Part shown: one piece after another, positions 1 through 6,741 of the stretch | How positions within the stretch are numbered: the stretch's first letter is position 1 | Layout of the letters: every line of letters begins with the position of its first letter | Source: JACPNE01 sp964444465 | Lineage (GTDB): Archaea > Nanobdellota > Nanobdellia > SCGC-AAA011-G17 > JACPNG01 | Direction of reading: 5' to 3' | Assembly (NCBI GenBank): GCA_964444465.1 | Contig: CAYUGZ010000016.1 | Location: 1-14,829, forward strand | DNA length: 14,829 nucleotides | The notes under the pieces: generated by a model | What the model was told of the DNA's origin: nothing | The model's input: the letters and a program-made list of their open reading frames with translations, nothing else | Database searches by the model: none | Program-made: the position numbers and the translations under genes

Positions 1-26
1 ATAAATCAAATTTCTAATTTTATATT

Positions 27-344
27 ATGAAACCACAACAATCAGAAGAAGAGTTTAGAGTAAGGACTCCAAGAGGAAAAGAAACAATTGGAATCTTACA
101 ACAAAGATTAGGATCTTCTAGAATGAGAGTAGCTTGTTTAGATGGAAAAACAAGAATTTGCAGAATTCCTGGAAGATTAAAAAGAAGATTGTGGTTAAGG
201 GAAAACGATGTTGTATTAGTTGAACCTTGGGAATTAGGTGGAGACGAAAAAGGAGATGTTATTTATAAATACAGACCAAATCAAGTAGAATGGTTAAAGA
301 AAAAAGGTTATATTAAAGGAATAGAAGATATAGAAGAATTCTAA
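27..344 (+). CDS. eif1A: Translation initiation factor aIF1A
   Basis: This is the archaeal orthologue of eukaryotic eIF1A and bacterial IF1, a small OB-fold protein that binds the decoding site of the small ribosomal subunit and promotes scanning and start-codon selection. The 105-residue product has the family's usual length. The OB core runs from about residue 18 to 85, with the characteristic stretch CRIPGRLKRRLWLRENDVVL at 45-64 followed by VEPWEL and the conserved region ending KYRPNQVEWLKKKGY. The N-terminus is short and charged and the C-terminus is acidic (DIEEF). The ATG at 27 has no Shine-Dalgarno sequence; the AT-rich stretch just before it (17-26) is too close to be its TATA box, so the promoter may lie outside the window. 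The stop codon is one base from the next gene, so the two are very likely co-transcribed. The identification is firm. Confidence 0.96.
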   Translation: MKPQQSEEEFRVRTPRGKETIGILQQRLGSSRMRVACLDGKTRICRIPGRLKRRLWLRENDVVLVEPWELGGDEKGDVIYKYRPNQVEWLKKKGYIKGIEDIEEF

Positions 345-345
345 C

Positions 346-876
346 ATGTATGAAGAAGAAATAAAAGTTCCAAAGGAAAGGATTGCTATTTTAATAGGAA
401 AAAAAGGAGAACTAAAGAGAGAACTAGAAAAAATTACTAAAACTAAAATTTACATAGATTCAAATAATAATCTAGTTACATTAAAAGCTGAAGATAGTAT
501 AAATTTATTTAATGCTCTTCCTATAATTAAAGCAATAGCACGTGGATTCAACCCAGATATAGCTGAATTGTTAAATGAAGAAGATTACACATTAGAAGTT
601 ATAGATATAAAAAATTTCTCTGGAGATTCTAAAAAGAAATTAATCAGATTAAAAAGTAGGTGTATAGGGACTTCAGGAAAAGCAAGAGAGAATATAGAAC
701 AATTAACAAATACACACATCTCAGTTTATGGCAAAACAGTTTCAATAATAGGAAGAATTGAAAATGTTGGTATTGCTAGATTTGCATTAGAATCAATATT
801 AAGTGGGTCGCCTCATGGTAAAGTCTACAAAAAAATACAAGAGAGAAAAAGTAAATCTATTGATCTCTCAGATTAA
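346..876 (+). CDS. KH-domain RNA-binding protein, archaeal Dim2/Pno1-like
   Basis: This protein matches the archaeal counterpart of eukaryotic Pno1/Dim2, which acts in small-subunit rRNA maturation and binds near the 3' end of 16S rRNA. Two KH modules are visible. The first has the GxxG loop GKKG at residues 18-21, and the second has GTSG at 108-111 followed by ARENIEQLT. The linker ALPIIKAIARGFNPDIAELL (57-76) and the late motif GSPHGKVY (154-161) are typical of this archaeal group. Its 176 residues are near the family's usual length. The ATG lies one base after the aIF1A stop. Its last 62 bases overlap the start of the next gene in another frame; because the GSPHGKVYKKIQERK tail is conserved in the family, the overlap appears genuine rather than a misplaced stop. 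The role in ribosome biogenesis is inferred from the family and from its neighbours. Confidence 0.9.
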   Translation: MYEEEIKVPKERIAILIGKKGELKRELEKITKTKIYIDSNNNLVTLKAEDSINLFNALPIIKAIARGFNPDIAELLNEEDYTLEVIDIKNFSGDSKKKLIRLKSRCIGTSGKARENIEQLTNTHISVYGKTVSIIGRIENVGIARFALESILSGSPHGKVYKKIQERKSKSIDLSD

Positions 877-1684
877 GAGAAAGAAAGAATTTTCTAATAT
901 AAACAACAAATTTATAGAAGAATTAATAAAAAATAAAATTGATGAAAAAGATTTAATTAAAATATCTGATCATACTAATCCTAAAAAATCTAAAGAATTT
1001 AAACTTTCAATTAAAATAATAAGAAAAATTTTACATGATATTTATGGTGTGTTTAATATAGGTAAGAATAGATTTGAATTATTAAATGAATTAGAGAAAG
1101 AATCTAAAAATAAAGATAAGATAAACAACAATCTAAAAAATATTCATCTAAATTTATTGAAAACACACAAATCAAGTAATGAAAGACTTCCTTTTTATGA
1201 TGAGATATATAAAAAAATATTTCATGAATTTAAACCAAAAACAATTTTAGATTTATCTTCTGGATTAAATCCTTTGTCTTACCCTTTTATGAATTTAAGA
1301 GAGGTTAATTATATAGCTACAGAATTTGTTGATGAAGATACAAAATTTTTAAATGAATATTTTAGTATAATGAAAAAATTTGGATTAGATGGAAAAGCTT
1401 TAACTTTAAATTTATTAGAGATAAAAAACTTGCCTAAATCAGATATATGTTTTTTATTCAAAACATTAGACTCTCTAGAAACCATAAAAAAAGATATAAC
1501 CAAAGAAATATTAAATAAAATAAACTCTAAAATTATAGTTGTTAGTTTTCCAACTGCAACATTATCTGGAAGAAAAATAAATAAAAAAAGATTAATTTGG
1601 TTTGAAAGATTGATAAAAGACTATTCTATTTTTGAAATAAAGAATGAAATATTTTATATCATCGATAAAACAAACCTTTATTAA
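815..1684 (+). CDS. FmrO/Sgm-family 16S rRNA methyltransferase (N7-G1405 type)
   Basis: The product of about 289 residues resembles the FmrO family of SAM-dependent 16S rRNA methyltransferases. Its best-known members (Sgm, KgmB, Arm/Rmt enzymes) methylate G1405 in the aminoglycoside-binding A site. The features seen, in order, are an N-terminal helical region resembling the family's SxKY-type domain (near FSNIN...DIYGVF), a SAM-binding loop ILDLSSGLNPLSYPFM, the motif LFKTLDSLET, and the hallmark VVSFPTATLSGRK near the C-terminus. I chose the ATG at 815; a GTG at 803 would add four residues, and a TTG at 860 would remove 15 but would cut into the N-terminal domain. The gene overlaps the KH gene by 62 nt. 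It is very rich in A/T, Lys, Asn and Ile. Membership of the family is fairly confident. The exact target base in archaeal 16S rRNA is not established by the sequence. Confidence 0.82.
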   Translation: MVKSTKKYKREKVNLLISQIKRKKEFSNINNKFIEELIKNKIDEKDLIKISDHTNPKKSKEFKLSIKIIRKILHDIYGVFNIGKNRFELLNELEKESKNKDKINNNLKNIHLNLLKTHKSSNERLPFYDEIYKKIFHEFKPKTILDLSSGLNPLSYPFMNLREVNYIATEFVDEDTKFLNEYFSIMKKFGLDGKALTLNLLEIKNLPKSDICFLFKTLDSLETIKKDITKEILNKINSKIIVVSFPTATLSGRKINKKRLIWFERLIKDYSIFEIKNEIFYIIDKTNLY

Positions 1685-1707
1685 TTGTTTTTAGATTTTT
1701 TATAAAG

Positions 1708-3288
1708 ATGGCAGAAAAAATAAAAGCGGAAGAGTTAGCAAAATTTCAAAAAGAAATATCAATTTCAGAATTTTTTACTAAAAATAGACATTTATTAGGA
1801 TTTGATAATCCAAGAAAAGCTCTTCTAACAACTGTAAAAGAAGCCGTTGATAATTCTTTAGATGCTTGTGAAGAGATGGGGGTTCTACCCGATATAATTG
1901 TTAAAATAGAACAAACAACAGATAATAGATTCAAGATTATTGTAGAAGATAATGGTCCTGGAATCGTAAAACAACAAATCCCAAATATCTTTGCTAAATT
2001 GTTGTATGGAAGTAAATTTCATAGCTTAAAACAATCAAGAGGACAACAAGGAATTGGTATAAGTGCATCTGTGATGTATGCACAATTAACTACAGGCAAA
2101 CCTACTAAAATAGTTTCAAAAATATCACCCAAAAAACCAGCCCATCAATATGAATTACATATGGATACTAAAAAAAACGAACCAGAAATAATTTCAGATA
2201 AAGAAGTTGAATGGAAAAAAGATCATGGAACTAAAATAGAATTAGAATTAGAAGGAAGTTACCAAAAAGGAAAACAAGGAGTTTTTGAGTATATTAAAGA
2301 AACAGCAATAATAAATCCACATTTAAATTTGATATATTACACTCCTGAAAAGAAAAAAATGACATTTCCTAGAATTGCAAATGAACTCCCTGTAGAACCT
2401 AAAGAAATTAAACCACACCCATATGGGGTTGAATTAGGAATGTTAATTGATATGATGAAGAGTTCTAAATCTAGAAATATATCTTCATTTTTATCTAACG
2501 ATTTCTCTAGAGTAAGTCCTAAAGTGGCAAAAGATATTTTGGCTAAGGTAGGAATATCAGAAAAAATTCATCCAAGTAAAGTATCTAGAGAAGAAGCTGA
2601 TAAATTATTAAAGATAATAAGGGAAACTAAAATAATGGCCCCTCCTACAAATTGTTTATCACCTATAGAAGAGGATCTATTATTAAAAGGATTAAAAAAA
2701 GAAATAAAAGCAGATTTCTATGCATCTGTTACAAGACAACCATCTGTTTATAGAGGAAATCCTTTTCTTATAGAAGTGGCGATGGCTTATGGTGGAGACT
2801 TAGAGAAAGAAGATTCAGTTAGAGTTCTAAGATTTGCTAATAGGGTTCCTTTATTATATCAACAAAGTGCATGTGCCTCTATAAGATCAATAATACAAAC
2901 TTCTTGGAATAATTATGGGTTAAGTCAAAGTAAAAAGGCTTTGCCATCAGGTCCGGTTATTATCTTAGTACATATTGCTTCTGTTTGGGTTCCTTTTACA
3001 TCTGAATCTAAAGAAGCAATAGCGCATTATCCTGAAATAATAAAAGAAATGAAGTTAGCTTTACAAGATTGTGGAAGAAAATTAGGAGGTTATATAAGAA
3101 AAACAGTTAAAGCTAGAGAGCAAAAAGAAAAGATAGCTTTATTTGAAAAGTATATTCCTGAAATCGCATCTTCTTTATCTACATTAAGTGGAGAGAAAAA
3201 AGAGGATTTAATAAAAAATTTAAATAAAATGTTAAAAAAGAATCTTCCAAATTTAAATAATAATCAAAATGGCAAAGAAGAAAGATAA
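1708..3288 (+). CDS. top6B: DNA topoisomerase VI subunit B
   Basis: This is the ATPase subunit of the archaeal type IIB topoisomerase, which passes one duplex through a double-strand break to relax supercoils and decatenate DNA. The GHKL ATP-binding fold is clear: the N-box EAVDNSLDA has E45 and N49, DNGPG at 81-85 binds the nucleotide, and the glycine-rich lid SRGQQGIGISA spans about 110-120. HGTKIELELEG follows. The middle helix-two-turn-helix region and the transducer domain are present, including the conserved RVPLLYQQSACASIRSII. At 526 residues it is full length. The ATG at 1708 follows the methyltransferase stop by 23 nt, and no convincing TATA box lies at the right distance, which supports read-through from upstream. 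It overlaps the subunit A gene by 20 nt, which suggests translational coupling and balanced subunit production. Confidence 0.97.
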   Translation: MAEKIKAEELAKFQKEISISEFFTKNRHLLGFDNPRKALLTTVKEAVDNSLDACEEMGVLPDIIVKIEQTTDNRFKIIVEDNGPGIVKQQIPNIFAKLLYGSKFHSLKQSRGQQGIGISASVMYAQLTTGKPTKIVSKISPKKPAHQYELHMDTKKNEPEIISDKEVEWKKDHGTKIELELEGSYQKGKQGVFEYIKETAIINPHLNLIYYTPEKKKMTFPRIANELPVEPKEIKPHPYGVELGMLIDMMKSSKSRNISSFLSNDFSRVSPKVAKDILAKVGISEKIHPSKVSREEADKLLKIIRETKIMAPPTNCLSPIEEDLLLKGLKKEIKADFYASVTRQPSVYRGNPFLIEVAMAYGGDLEKEDSVRVLRFANRVPLLYQQSACASIRSIIQTSWNNYGLSQSKKALPSGPVIILVHIASVWVPFTSESKEAIAHYPEIIKEMKLALQDCGRKLGGYIRKTVKAREQKEKIALFEKYIPEIASSLSTLSGEKKEDLIKNLNKMLKKNLPNLNNNQNGKEER

Positions 3289-4357
3289 CCCAAAAGAAAA
3301 ATTACAAGAATTAGGAAAGAGAGTAAGTAAAGATATTAATAAAAATAAAAATCCTAATATTGATGTTCCAATAAGAGCATTATCTAATGTAAGTTATGAC
3401 AAAAGAAATAAAATATTGATGATGGGCAATAAAATAGCGAAGAGGTTTTTTTTTAATGTAGCTCATGCCAAAAAATTTATGCAAACATTAGAAATTGCAG
3501 CTATAAGTAAAAGATTAATTCAAGAAGGAAAACACGCTAGTTTAAGAGATGTTTTTTATATGGCCAAAAGAACAATTCCAAGTACTAAAGTTAATATTGT
3601 TGATGAACAACCTGAATCTGATTCAGTTATAGAAGATTTGGAATTAATAACAGAAAATTCTAGAGAAGTATTAAACATTAATGCGAATAAGAATGGATCT
3701 GTAGCTGGAAGTGTAATTGTAGAGGATAGAGGGGATAGAATAGACTGGTCTAAGATGGGTTCAGGTGGTTGGTCCATTCCATCAAATGTTGAAAATATAA
3801 AATTTCTAAAAGTTAATGCAAAATATGTTTTGTATATGGAAAAAGCTGCTGTTTGGGAGAGATTGCATGAGGATAAATTTTGGGATAAACAAAAATGTAT
3901 TATAATCAGTTCTCAAGGACAAACAACAAGAGGAATTAGAAGATTATTACAAAGATTAAATAGAGACTATAAACTTCCAATCTATGTATTAACTGATATG
4001 GACCCATGGGGAATTTATATTTATTCTGTTTTAAAATTTGGTTCCATAAGTTTATCTCATTTGTCTGAAAAATTAGCACTCCCTTCAGCTAAATATTTAG
4101 GAATAACAGTAGATGACATTAAAAATTATAAATTAGAAAAACATCTAATTAAATTTAAAGATAAAGATTCGTCTAGATTAAGTCAAATAGCTAAATATGA
4201 ATGGTTTAAAGATAATAAAGAATGGCAAAGACAATTTAAAATGATGAAAGAGATGAATGCTAAAGCAGAAATACAAGCATTATCTTCTAGAGGTATAAGT
4301 TTTATTTCAGAAAAATACCTCCCAGAAAAAATAAAAAAGAAGGATTTTTTAGATTAG
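3269..4357 (+). CDS. top6A: DNA topoisomerase VI subunit A (Spo11 family)
   Basis: This is the DNA-cleaving subunit of topoisomerase VI and a homologue of Spo11. The winged-helix (CAP-like) domain carries the catalytic tyrosine in SLRDVFYMAK, which I place at Y97. The Toprim domain supplies the Mg2+ ligands: E191 in YMEKAAVWERL, and D243 and D245 in LTDMDPWGIY. The region after it (about 246-362) is also typical of the family. At 362 residues it is complete. The N-terminus is a lysine-rich extension of about 30 residues, probably flexible. The ATG lies inside the 3' end of top6B, and the stop TAG is followed with no gap by the ATG of the phospholipase D-like gene. A run of nine T at 3446-3454 encodes Phe-Phe-Phe in frame. 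Confidence 0.97.
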   Translation: MAKKKDNPKEKLQELGKRVSKDINKNKNPNIDVPIRALSNVSYDKRNKILMMGNKIAKRFFFNVAHAKKFMQTLEIAAISKRLIQEGKHASLRDVFYMAKRTIPSTKVNIVDEQPESDSVIEDLELITENSREVLNINANKNGSVAGSVIVEDRGDRIDWSKMGSGGWSIPSNVENIKFLKVNAKYVLYMEKAAVWERLHEDKFWDKQKCIIISSQGQTTRGIRRLLQRLNRDYKLPIYVLTDMDPWGIYIYSVLKFGSISLSHLSEKLALPSAKYLGITVDDIKNYKLEKHLIKFKDKDSSRLSQIAKYEWFKDNKEWQRQFKMMKEMNAKAEIQALSSRGISFISEKYLPEKIKKKDFLD

Positions 4358-5344
4358 ATGAAACATAAGATATTAATCTTATTTTTATTAATTTTGATAG
4401 CTATATTCACATTTTTTGGATTTAGATCCATAGGAAGTGTTGTTGAATATATTCCTCCAAGTGAACAAGGTTCTATAGATGTTTATTTTTGTCCTAGAGA
4501 TGATTGTGAAGGAGTTTATACTAATTTAATAAAAAATTCAAATAATATTAATTGTGCAATCTATGATATGGACTCAATTGTAGAAGAATTCAAAAAAAGA
4601 AACAATGATATAGAAGTTAAAATAGTTGCAGATAACACCAACAAATTAGTTATAAGAGATCATGATTTTATTAAATTTGATAATAATAATCAATTAATGC
4701 ACAATAAATTTTGTGTATTTAATCAAAATGATAAAAATGTTATTTTAACTGGTTCTTTAAACCCAACAGATAATGGTTTTAACAAAAATAATAATAATCT
4801 AGTTGTTATAAGTTCTAATTATTTATCTGAAAATTATAATCAAGAGTTTAATGAATTGTGGAGTGGAATTTATGGAAGGGGTGAAAGAGTTAAATATCCT
4901 AAACTAAAATTTAATGATTTTTTAATTGAAAATTATTTTTGTCCAGAAGATAATTGTGAACAAAGAGTATTTAATTTAATTAAAAATGCTGAATCTAGAA
5001 TTTATTTTATGACTTTTTCTTTTACATCTAATCCTTTAGGAGATTTAATTATTGAAAAATCTAAAGAAGATATAGAAATAAAAGGATTGTTTGATAAATT
5101 TCAAAATAGAAAATATTCTCAATATGATAAAATGAAAAATAATAATCTGAATATTAAATTGTATAATGGGGAGTTGTTGCATCACAAAGTGTTTATAGTA
5201 GATGACACAGTTATATTTGGTAGTTACAATCCAACTAAATCGGGCAATGAAAGAAACGATGAAAATATATTAATAATTCACAATAGCGAAATAACAAACA
5301 AATTTATAGAAGAATTTAATTTATTATCTAAAAATGGAAAATAA
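4358..5344 (+). CDS. Membrane-anchored phospholipase D-like protein with two HKD half-sites
   Basis: The 328-residue product has an N-terminal hydrophobic segment (about residues 4-21) that should act as a signal anchor, followed by two repeats of the phospholipase D/nuclease fold. Each half opens with a similar cysteine motif: YFCPRDDCE near 43-51 and YFCPEDNCE near 193-201. The second half has a full HxKx4D motif (H275, K277, D282) followed by GSYNP. The first half has H115 and K117, but Asn122 stands where Asp is expected, followed by GSLNP. The His and Lys needed for catalysis are present in both halves. Family members include nucleases, phospholipases and phosphatidyl transferases, and the substrate cannot be read from the sequence. 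The gene abuts top6A without a gap and overlaps the Nudix gene by 11 nt. Its catalytic part probably lies outside the membrane. Confidence 0.85.
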   Translation: MKHKILILFLLILIAIFTFFGFRSIGSVVEYIPPSEQGSIDVYFCPRDDCEGVYTNLIKNSNNINCAIYDMDSIVEEFKKRNNDIEVKIVADNTNKLVIRDHDFIKFDNNNQLMHNKFCVFNQNDKNVILTGSLNPTDNGFNKNNNNLVVISSNYLSENYNQEFNELWSGIYGRGERVKYPKLKFNDFLIENYFCPEDNCEQRVFNLIKNAESRIYFMTFSFTSNPLGDLIIEKSKEDIEIKGLFDKFQNRKYSQYDKMKNNNLNIKLYNGELLHHKVFIVDDTVIFGSYNPTKSGNERNDENILIIHNSEITNKFIEEFNLLSKNGK

Positions 5345-5831
5345 AAAATTGCATTACGTTGTTGCGACAGCAATTATTGTAAAAAATAACAAATATCTAA
5401 TTCTAAAGAGAAGTGAAAGAGAAAAAGCATATCCTGGAAAATGGACAGTCCCTGGAGGAAAATTAGAAAGAAAAGATTATGAAAATAAACCTCCAACTAA
5501 AGAAGGAGATATGAATTGGTATGGAGTTATTGAAGATTTGATAAAGAGGGAGGTAAAAGAAGAAATTAATTTAGAAATTAAAGATATTAAATATTTAATC
5601 GATATGACTTTTATAAGGCCAGATAACCTTCCAGTTATTGTTTTGAGTTATTATTGTAATTATGATTCTGGAGAAGTTAAAATAATTGAAGATTTTACAG
5701 ATTTTAAATGGGTTAATTTAGATGAAGCTAAAGAATATGATATAATAGAGGGAATTTATGAAGAATTTGAGATGGTTAATGATTTGTTAAATGGAAAAGA
5801 GATAGATAGATTTGAAAGATTTAAAAAATAA
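5334..5831 (+). CDS. Nudix hydrolase
   Basis: This 165-residue protein belongs to the Nudix superfamily, whose members hydrolyse nucleoside diphosphates linked to another moiety, often to clear damaged nucleotides. The fold starts with a strand region (VVATAIIVKNNKYLILKRSE), then GKWTVPGGKLE at about 35-45, and the catalytic helix REVKEE at 72-77, which supplies the metal-binding glutamates. The segment between GGKLE and REVKEE is about 16 residues longer than in the standard Gx5Ex7REUxEExGU signature, and the Gly after EE is replaced (EEINLEI). Such insertions occur in some subfamilies and may affect substrate choice. The gene is last in the operon and overlaps the phospholipase D-like gene by 11 nt. 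Its stop lies two bases from the stop of the convergent gene. The substrate is unknown. Confidence 0.9.
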   Translation: MENKKLHYVVATAIIVKNNKYLILKRSEREKAYPGKWTVPGGKLERKDYENKPPTKEGDMNWYGVIEDLIKREVKEEINLEIKDIKYLIDMTFIRPDNLPVIVLSYYCNYDSGEVKIIEDFTDFKWVNLDEAKEYDIIEGIYEEFEMVNDLLNGKEIDRFERFKK

Positions 5832-5833
5832 AA

Positions 5834-6076
5834 TTACATTTTGTAAGCTTTTTTGCTTACAAAACTCATTATTAATTTTTTTACACCCCATATTGCTATT
5901 AATACTGCAATGGTTTGTTCTAAAGTAATTTGTGAATTCCATAATAAATATGCAATTACTAAGAATATAAGTCCTTTAACAAACATTATACCTTTGTAGC
6001 CTTGTACACATCCACAACTACCCTTTTCACAATAATCACAAGAAAGATCTTTATTTTTAACCACTTTTTTTACCAT
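5834..6076 (-). CDS. Small cysteine-rich protein with two membrane helices
   Basis: I do not recognise this 80-residue protein. Its N-terminal cytosolic-looking part is lysine-rich and holds four cysteines in the pattern CDYCEKGSCGC (Cys 13, 16, 21, 23), which could bind one zinc ion or an iron-sulphur centre. Two hydrophobic segments follow (about 31-47 and 53-70), separated by a short polar turn (NSQITLEQ), and the C-terminus is basic. The start is placed at the ATG at 6076, because the strong Shine-Dalgarno sequence GAGGTGAT sits just upstream; the in-frame GTG at 6085 lies inside that ribosome-binding site. A TATA-like stretch lies at about 6104-6117. The gene faces the Nudix gene tail to tail with two bases between stops. 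It may be a small membrane sensor or a subunit of a larger complex, but that is a guess. Confidence 0.72.
   Translation of the reverse strand: MVKKVVKNKDLSCDYCEKGSCGCVQGYKGIMFVKGLIFLVIAYLLWNSQITLEQTIAVLIAIWGVKKLIMSFVSKKAYKM
5839..5864. terminator. Perfect hairpin between convergent genes, possible bidirectional terminator
   Basis: TTTTGTAAGC (5839-5848) and GCTTACAAAA (5855-5864) form a perfect 10-bp inverted repeat around a six-T loop. It lies in the last codons of the cysteine-rich gene, just past the Nudix stop. The symmetric T and A runs mean either transcript would form a stem, so it could mark or protect the 3' ends of both mRNAs. Archaeal termination depends mainly on T runs, so the function is inferred. 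Confidence 0.5.
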
Positions 6077-6078
6077 AC

Positions 6079-6090
6079 TAATCACCTCTA
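6079..6090 (-). promoter_or_regulatory. Shine-Dalgarno site of the small cysteine-rich gene
   Basis: Read on the - strand, the sequence AGAGGTGATTAGTATG places GAGGTGAT, complementary to the archaeal 16S rRNA 3' end, a few bases before the ATG at 6076. It decides the start codon. Most other genes in the window show no such site at a useful distance. Confidence 0.7.
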
Positions 6091-6132
6091 TGTATAAATA
6101 CTACTTATATTTTTAAATGTTATCATCGAAAT

Positions 6133-6142
6133 GTTTTTAAAC
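6133..6142 (+). promoter_or_regulatory. TATA-like box of tRNA-Asn
   Basis: The AT-rich GTTTTTAAAC is centred about 28 nt before the first base of the tRNA, the distance expected for an archaeal TATA box when transcription starts near the mature 5' end. Confidence 0.55.
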
Positions 6143-6164
6143 GTTTTTTGTGATTTTTTACTGT

Positions 6165-6251
6165 GCCTCAGTAGCTCAGTAGGTAGAGCACATGGCTGTT
6201 AAATTTTTTACAGTAACCATGGGGTCGGAAGTTCGAGTCTTCCCTGAGGCG
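6165..6251 (+). tRNA. tRNA-Asn (anticodon GTT) with a 14-nt intron
   Basis: The acceptor stem pairs GCCTCAG (6165-6171) with CTGAGGC (6244-6250), and G6251 is the discriminator; CCA is not encoded. The D stem is GCTC/GAGC, the anticodon stem CATGG (6191-6195) with CCATG (6217-6221), the variable loop GGGTC, and the T arm GGAAG-TTCGAGT-CTTCC. The anticodon GTT is at 6198-6200. Removing 6202-6215 leaves 73 nt with a normal 7-nt anticodon loop. All stems pair fully. The intron is at the canonical position 37/38. Confidence 0.96.
6202..6215 (+). other. Canonical 14-nt tRNA-Asn intron with bulge-helix-bulge motif
   Basis: CTGT (6196-6199) pairs perfectly with ACAG (6210-6213) as the 4-bp central helix. 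The flanking 3-nt bulges TA|A (6200-6202) and TA|A (6214-6216) give the two cleavage points. The outer helix is almost absent, with a loop made mainly of six T. The archaeal splicing endonuclease would be expected to remove it. Confidence 0.88.
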
Positions 6252-6305
6252 TTTATTCTAAACTAATTTTGATTTATAACAAAAAAACAAAACTTTTTTA
6301 ATAAG

Positions 6306-6317
6306 TGGTATATACCA
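6306..6317. promoter_or_regulatory. 12-bp palindrome upstream of the LAGLIDADG-like gene
   Basis: TGGTATATACCA is a perfect palindrome ending 8 nt before the ATG at 6325. Its position between the T run at 6294-6299 and the start codon would suit an operator. It could equally be a chance palindrome in AT-rich DNA. Confidence 0.35.
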
Positions 6318-6324
6318 TTTAAAG

Positions 6325-6705
6325 ATGGAGATGTCAAAAAAATTAGGATTAATCTTGTATTGGGCAGAAGGAGATAAGTCACAAGATTATTTTGTAGCTT
6401 TGACAAATACTAGTCCAGAAATTTTGAAATATTTTTCAGTTTGGTTAAGAAAGTATTTCATAATAGATGAAAATAAGCTTAGATGTAGGTTATATATTTG
6501 GAGCAATTTAGATGAGATAAAGGCTAAAAATTTTTGGTCTAAACAACTTAAAGTCCCAATTAATCAATTCACTAAATCTTATATTTCTAAAACAATACCT
6601 AAAGTTAGGAAGATCCGTCATTTATATGGTGTATGTAGATTAAGTTATGGATCAAAAAAGATTTTTAATGAGATAGATGAAGGAATAAGAAAACATTTTT
6701 ATTGA
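6325..6705 (+). CDS. Single-domain LAGLIDADG-like protein (homing-endonuclease-related fold)
   Basis: The 126-residue product resembles the C-terminal domain of a prokaryotic family that usually pairs a helix-turn-helix with a LAGLIDADG-type domain. The visible signature is LGLILYWAEGDKS near residues 7-19, where the acidic residue of the first helix (E16, or D18) would correspond to the metal ligand of LAGLIDADG nucleases. It is followed by VALTNTSPEILKYFSVWLRKYF and then KLRCRLYIWSN. No helix-turn-helix precedes it, because the upstream DNA is a tRNA gene. With one LAGLIDADG-like motif it would have to act as a dimer, if it cuts DNA at all. Starts at 6325 and 6331 are both possible. It sits between two intron-bearing tRNA genes. 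It could be a transcriptional regulator domain rather than an endonuclease; the assignment is by pattern only. Confidence 0.6.
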   Translation: MEMSKKLGLILYWAEGDKSQDYFVALTNTSPEILKYFSVWLRKYFIIDENKLRCRLYIWSNLDEIKAKNFWSKQLKVPINQFTKSYISKTIPKVRKIRHLYGVCRLSYGSKKIFNEIDEGIRKHFY

Positions 6706-6732
6706 TTATTAGATTATCTTATTTAGCAAAAC

Positions 6733-6741
6733 TTATAAATA
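6733..6741 (+). promoter_or_regulatory. TATA box of tRNA-Ile
   Basis: TTATAAATA lies 24-32 nt before the tRNA 5' end, preceded by an A-rich stretch (6727-6731) that could be the TFB recognition element. This is the best TATA match in the window. Confidence 0.65.

Noticed and set aside
803..814. GTG start for the methyltransferase at 803
   Set aside because: The ATG at 815 is the more usual codon and removes only four residues; nothing in the family's domain requires them.
1309..1934. Two short - strand frames over the methyltransferase and top6B
   Set aside because: Both are fully antisense to well-supported genes and have no start signals or recognisable motifs.
6085..6085. GTG start for the small cysteine-rich protein
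   Set aside because: The GTG is part of the Shine-Dalgarno sequence that serves the ATG at 6076.
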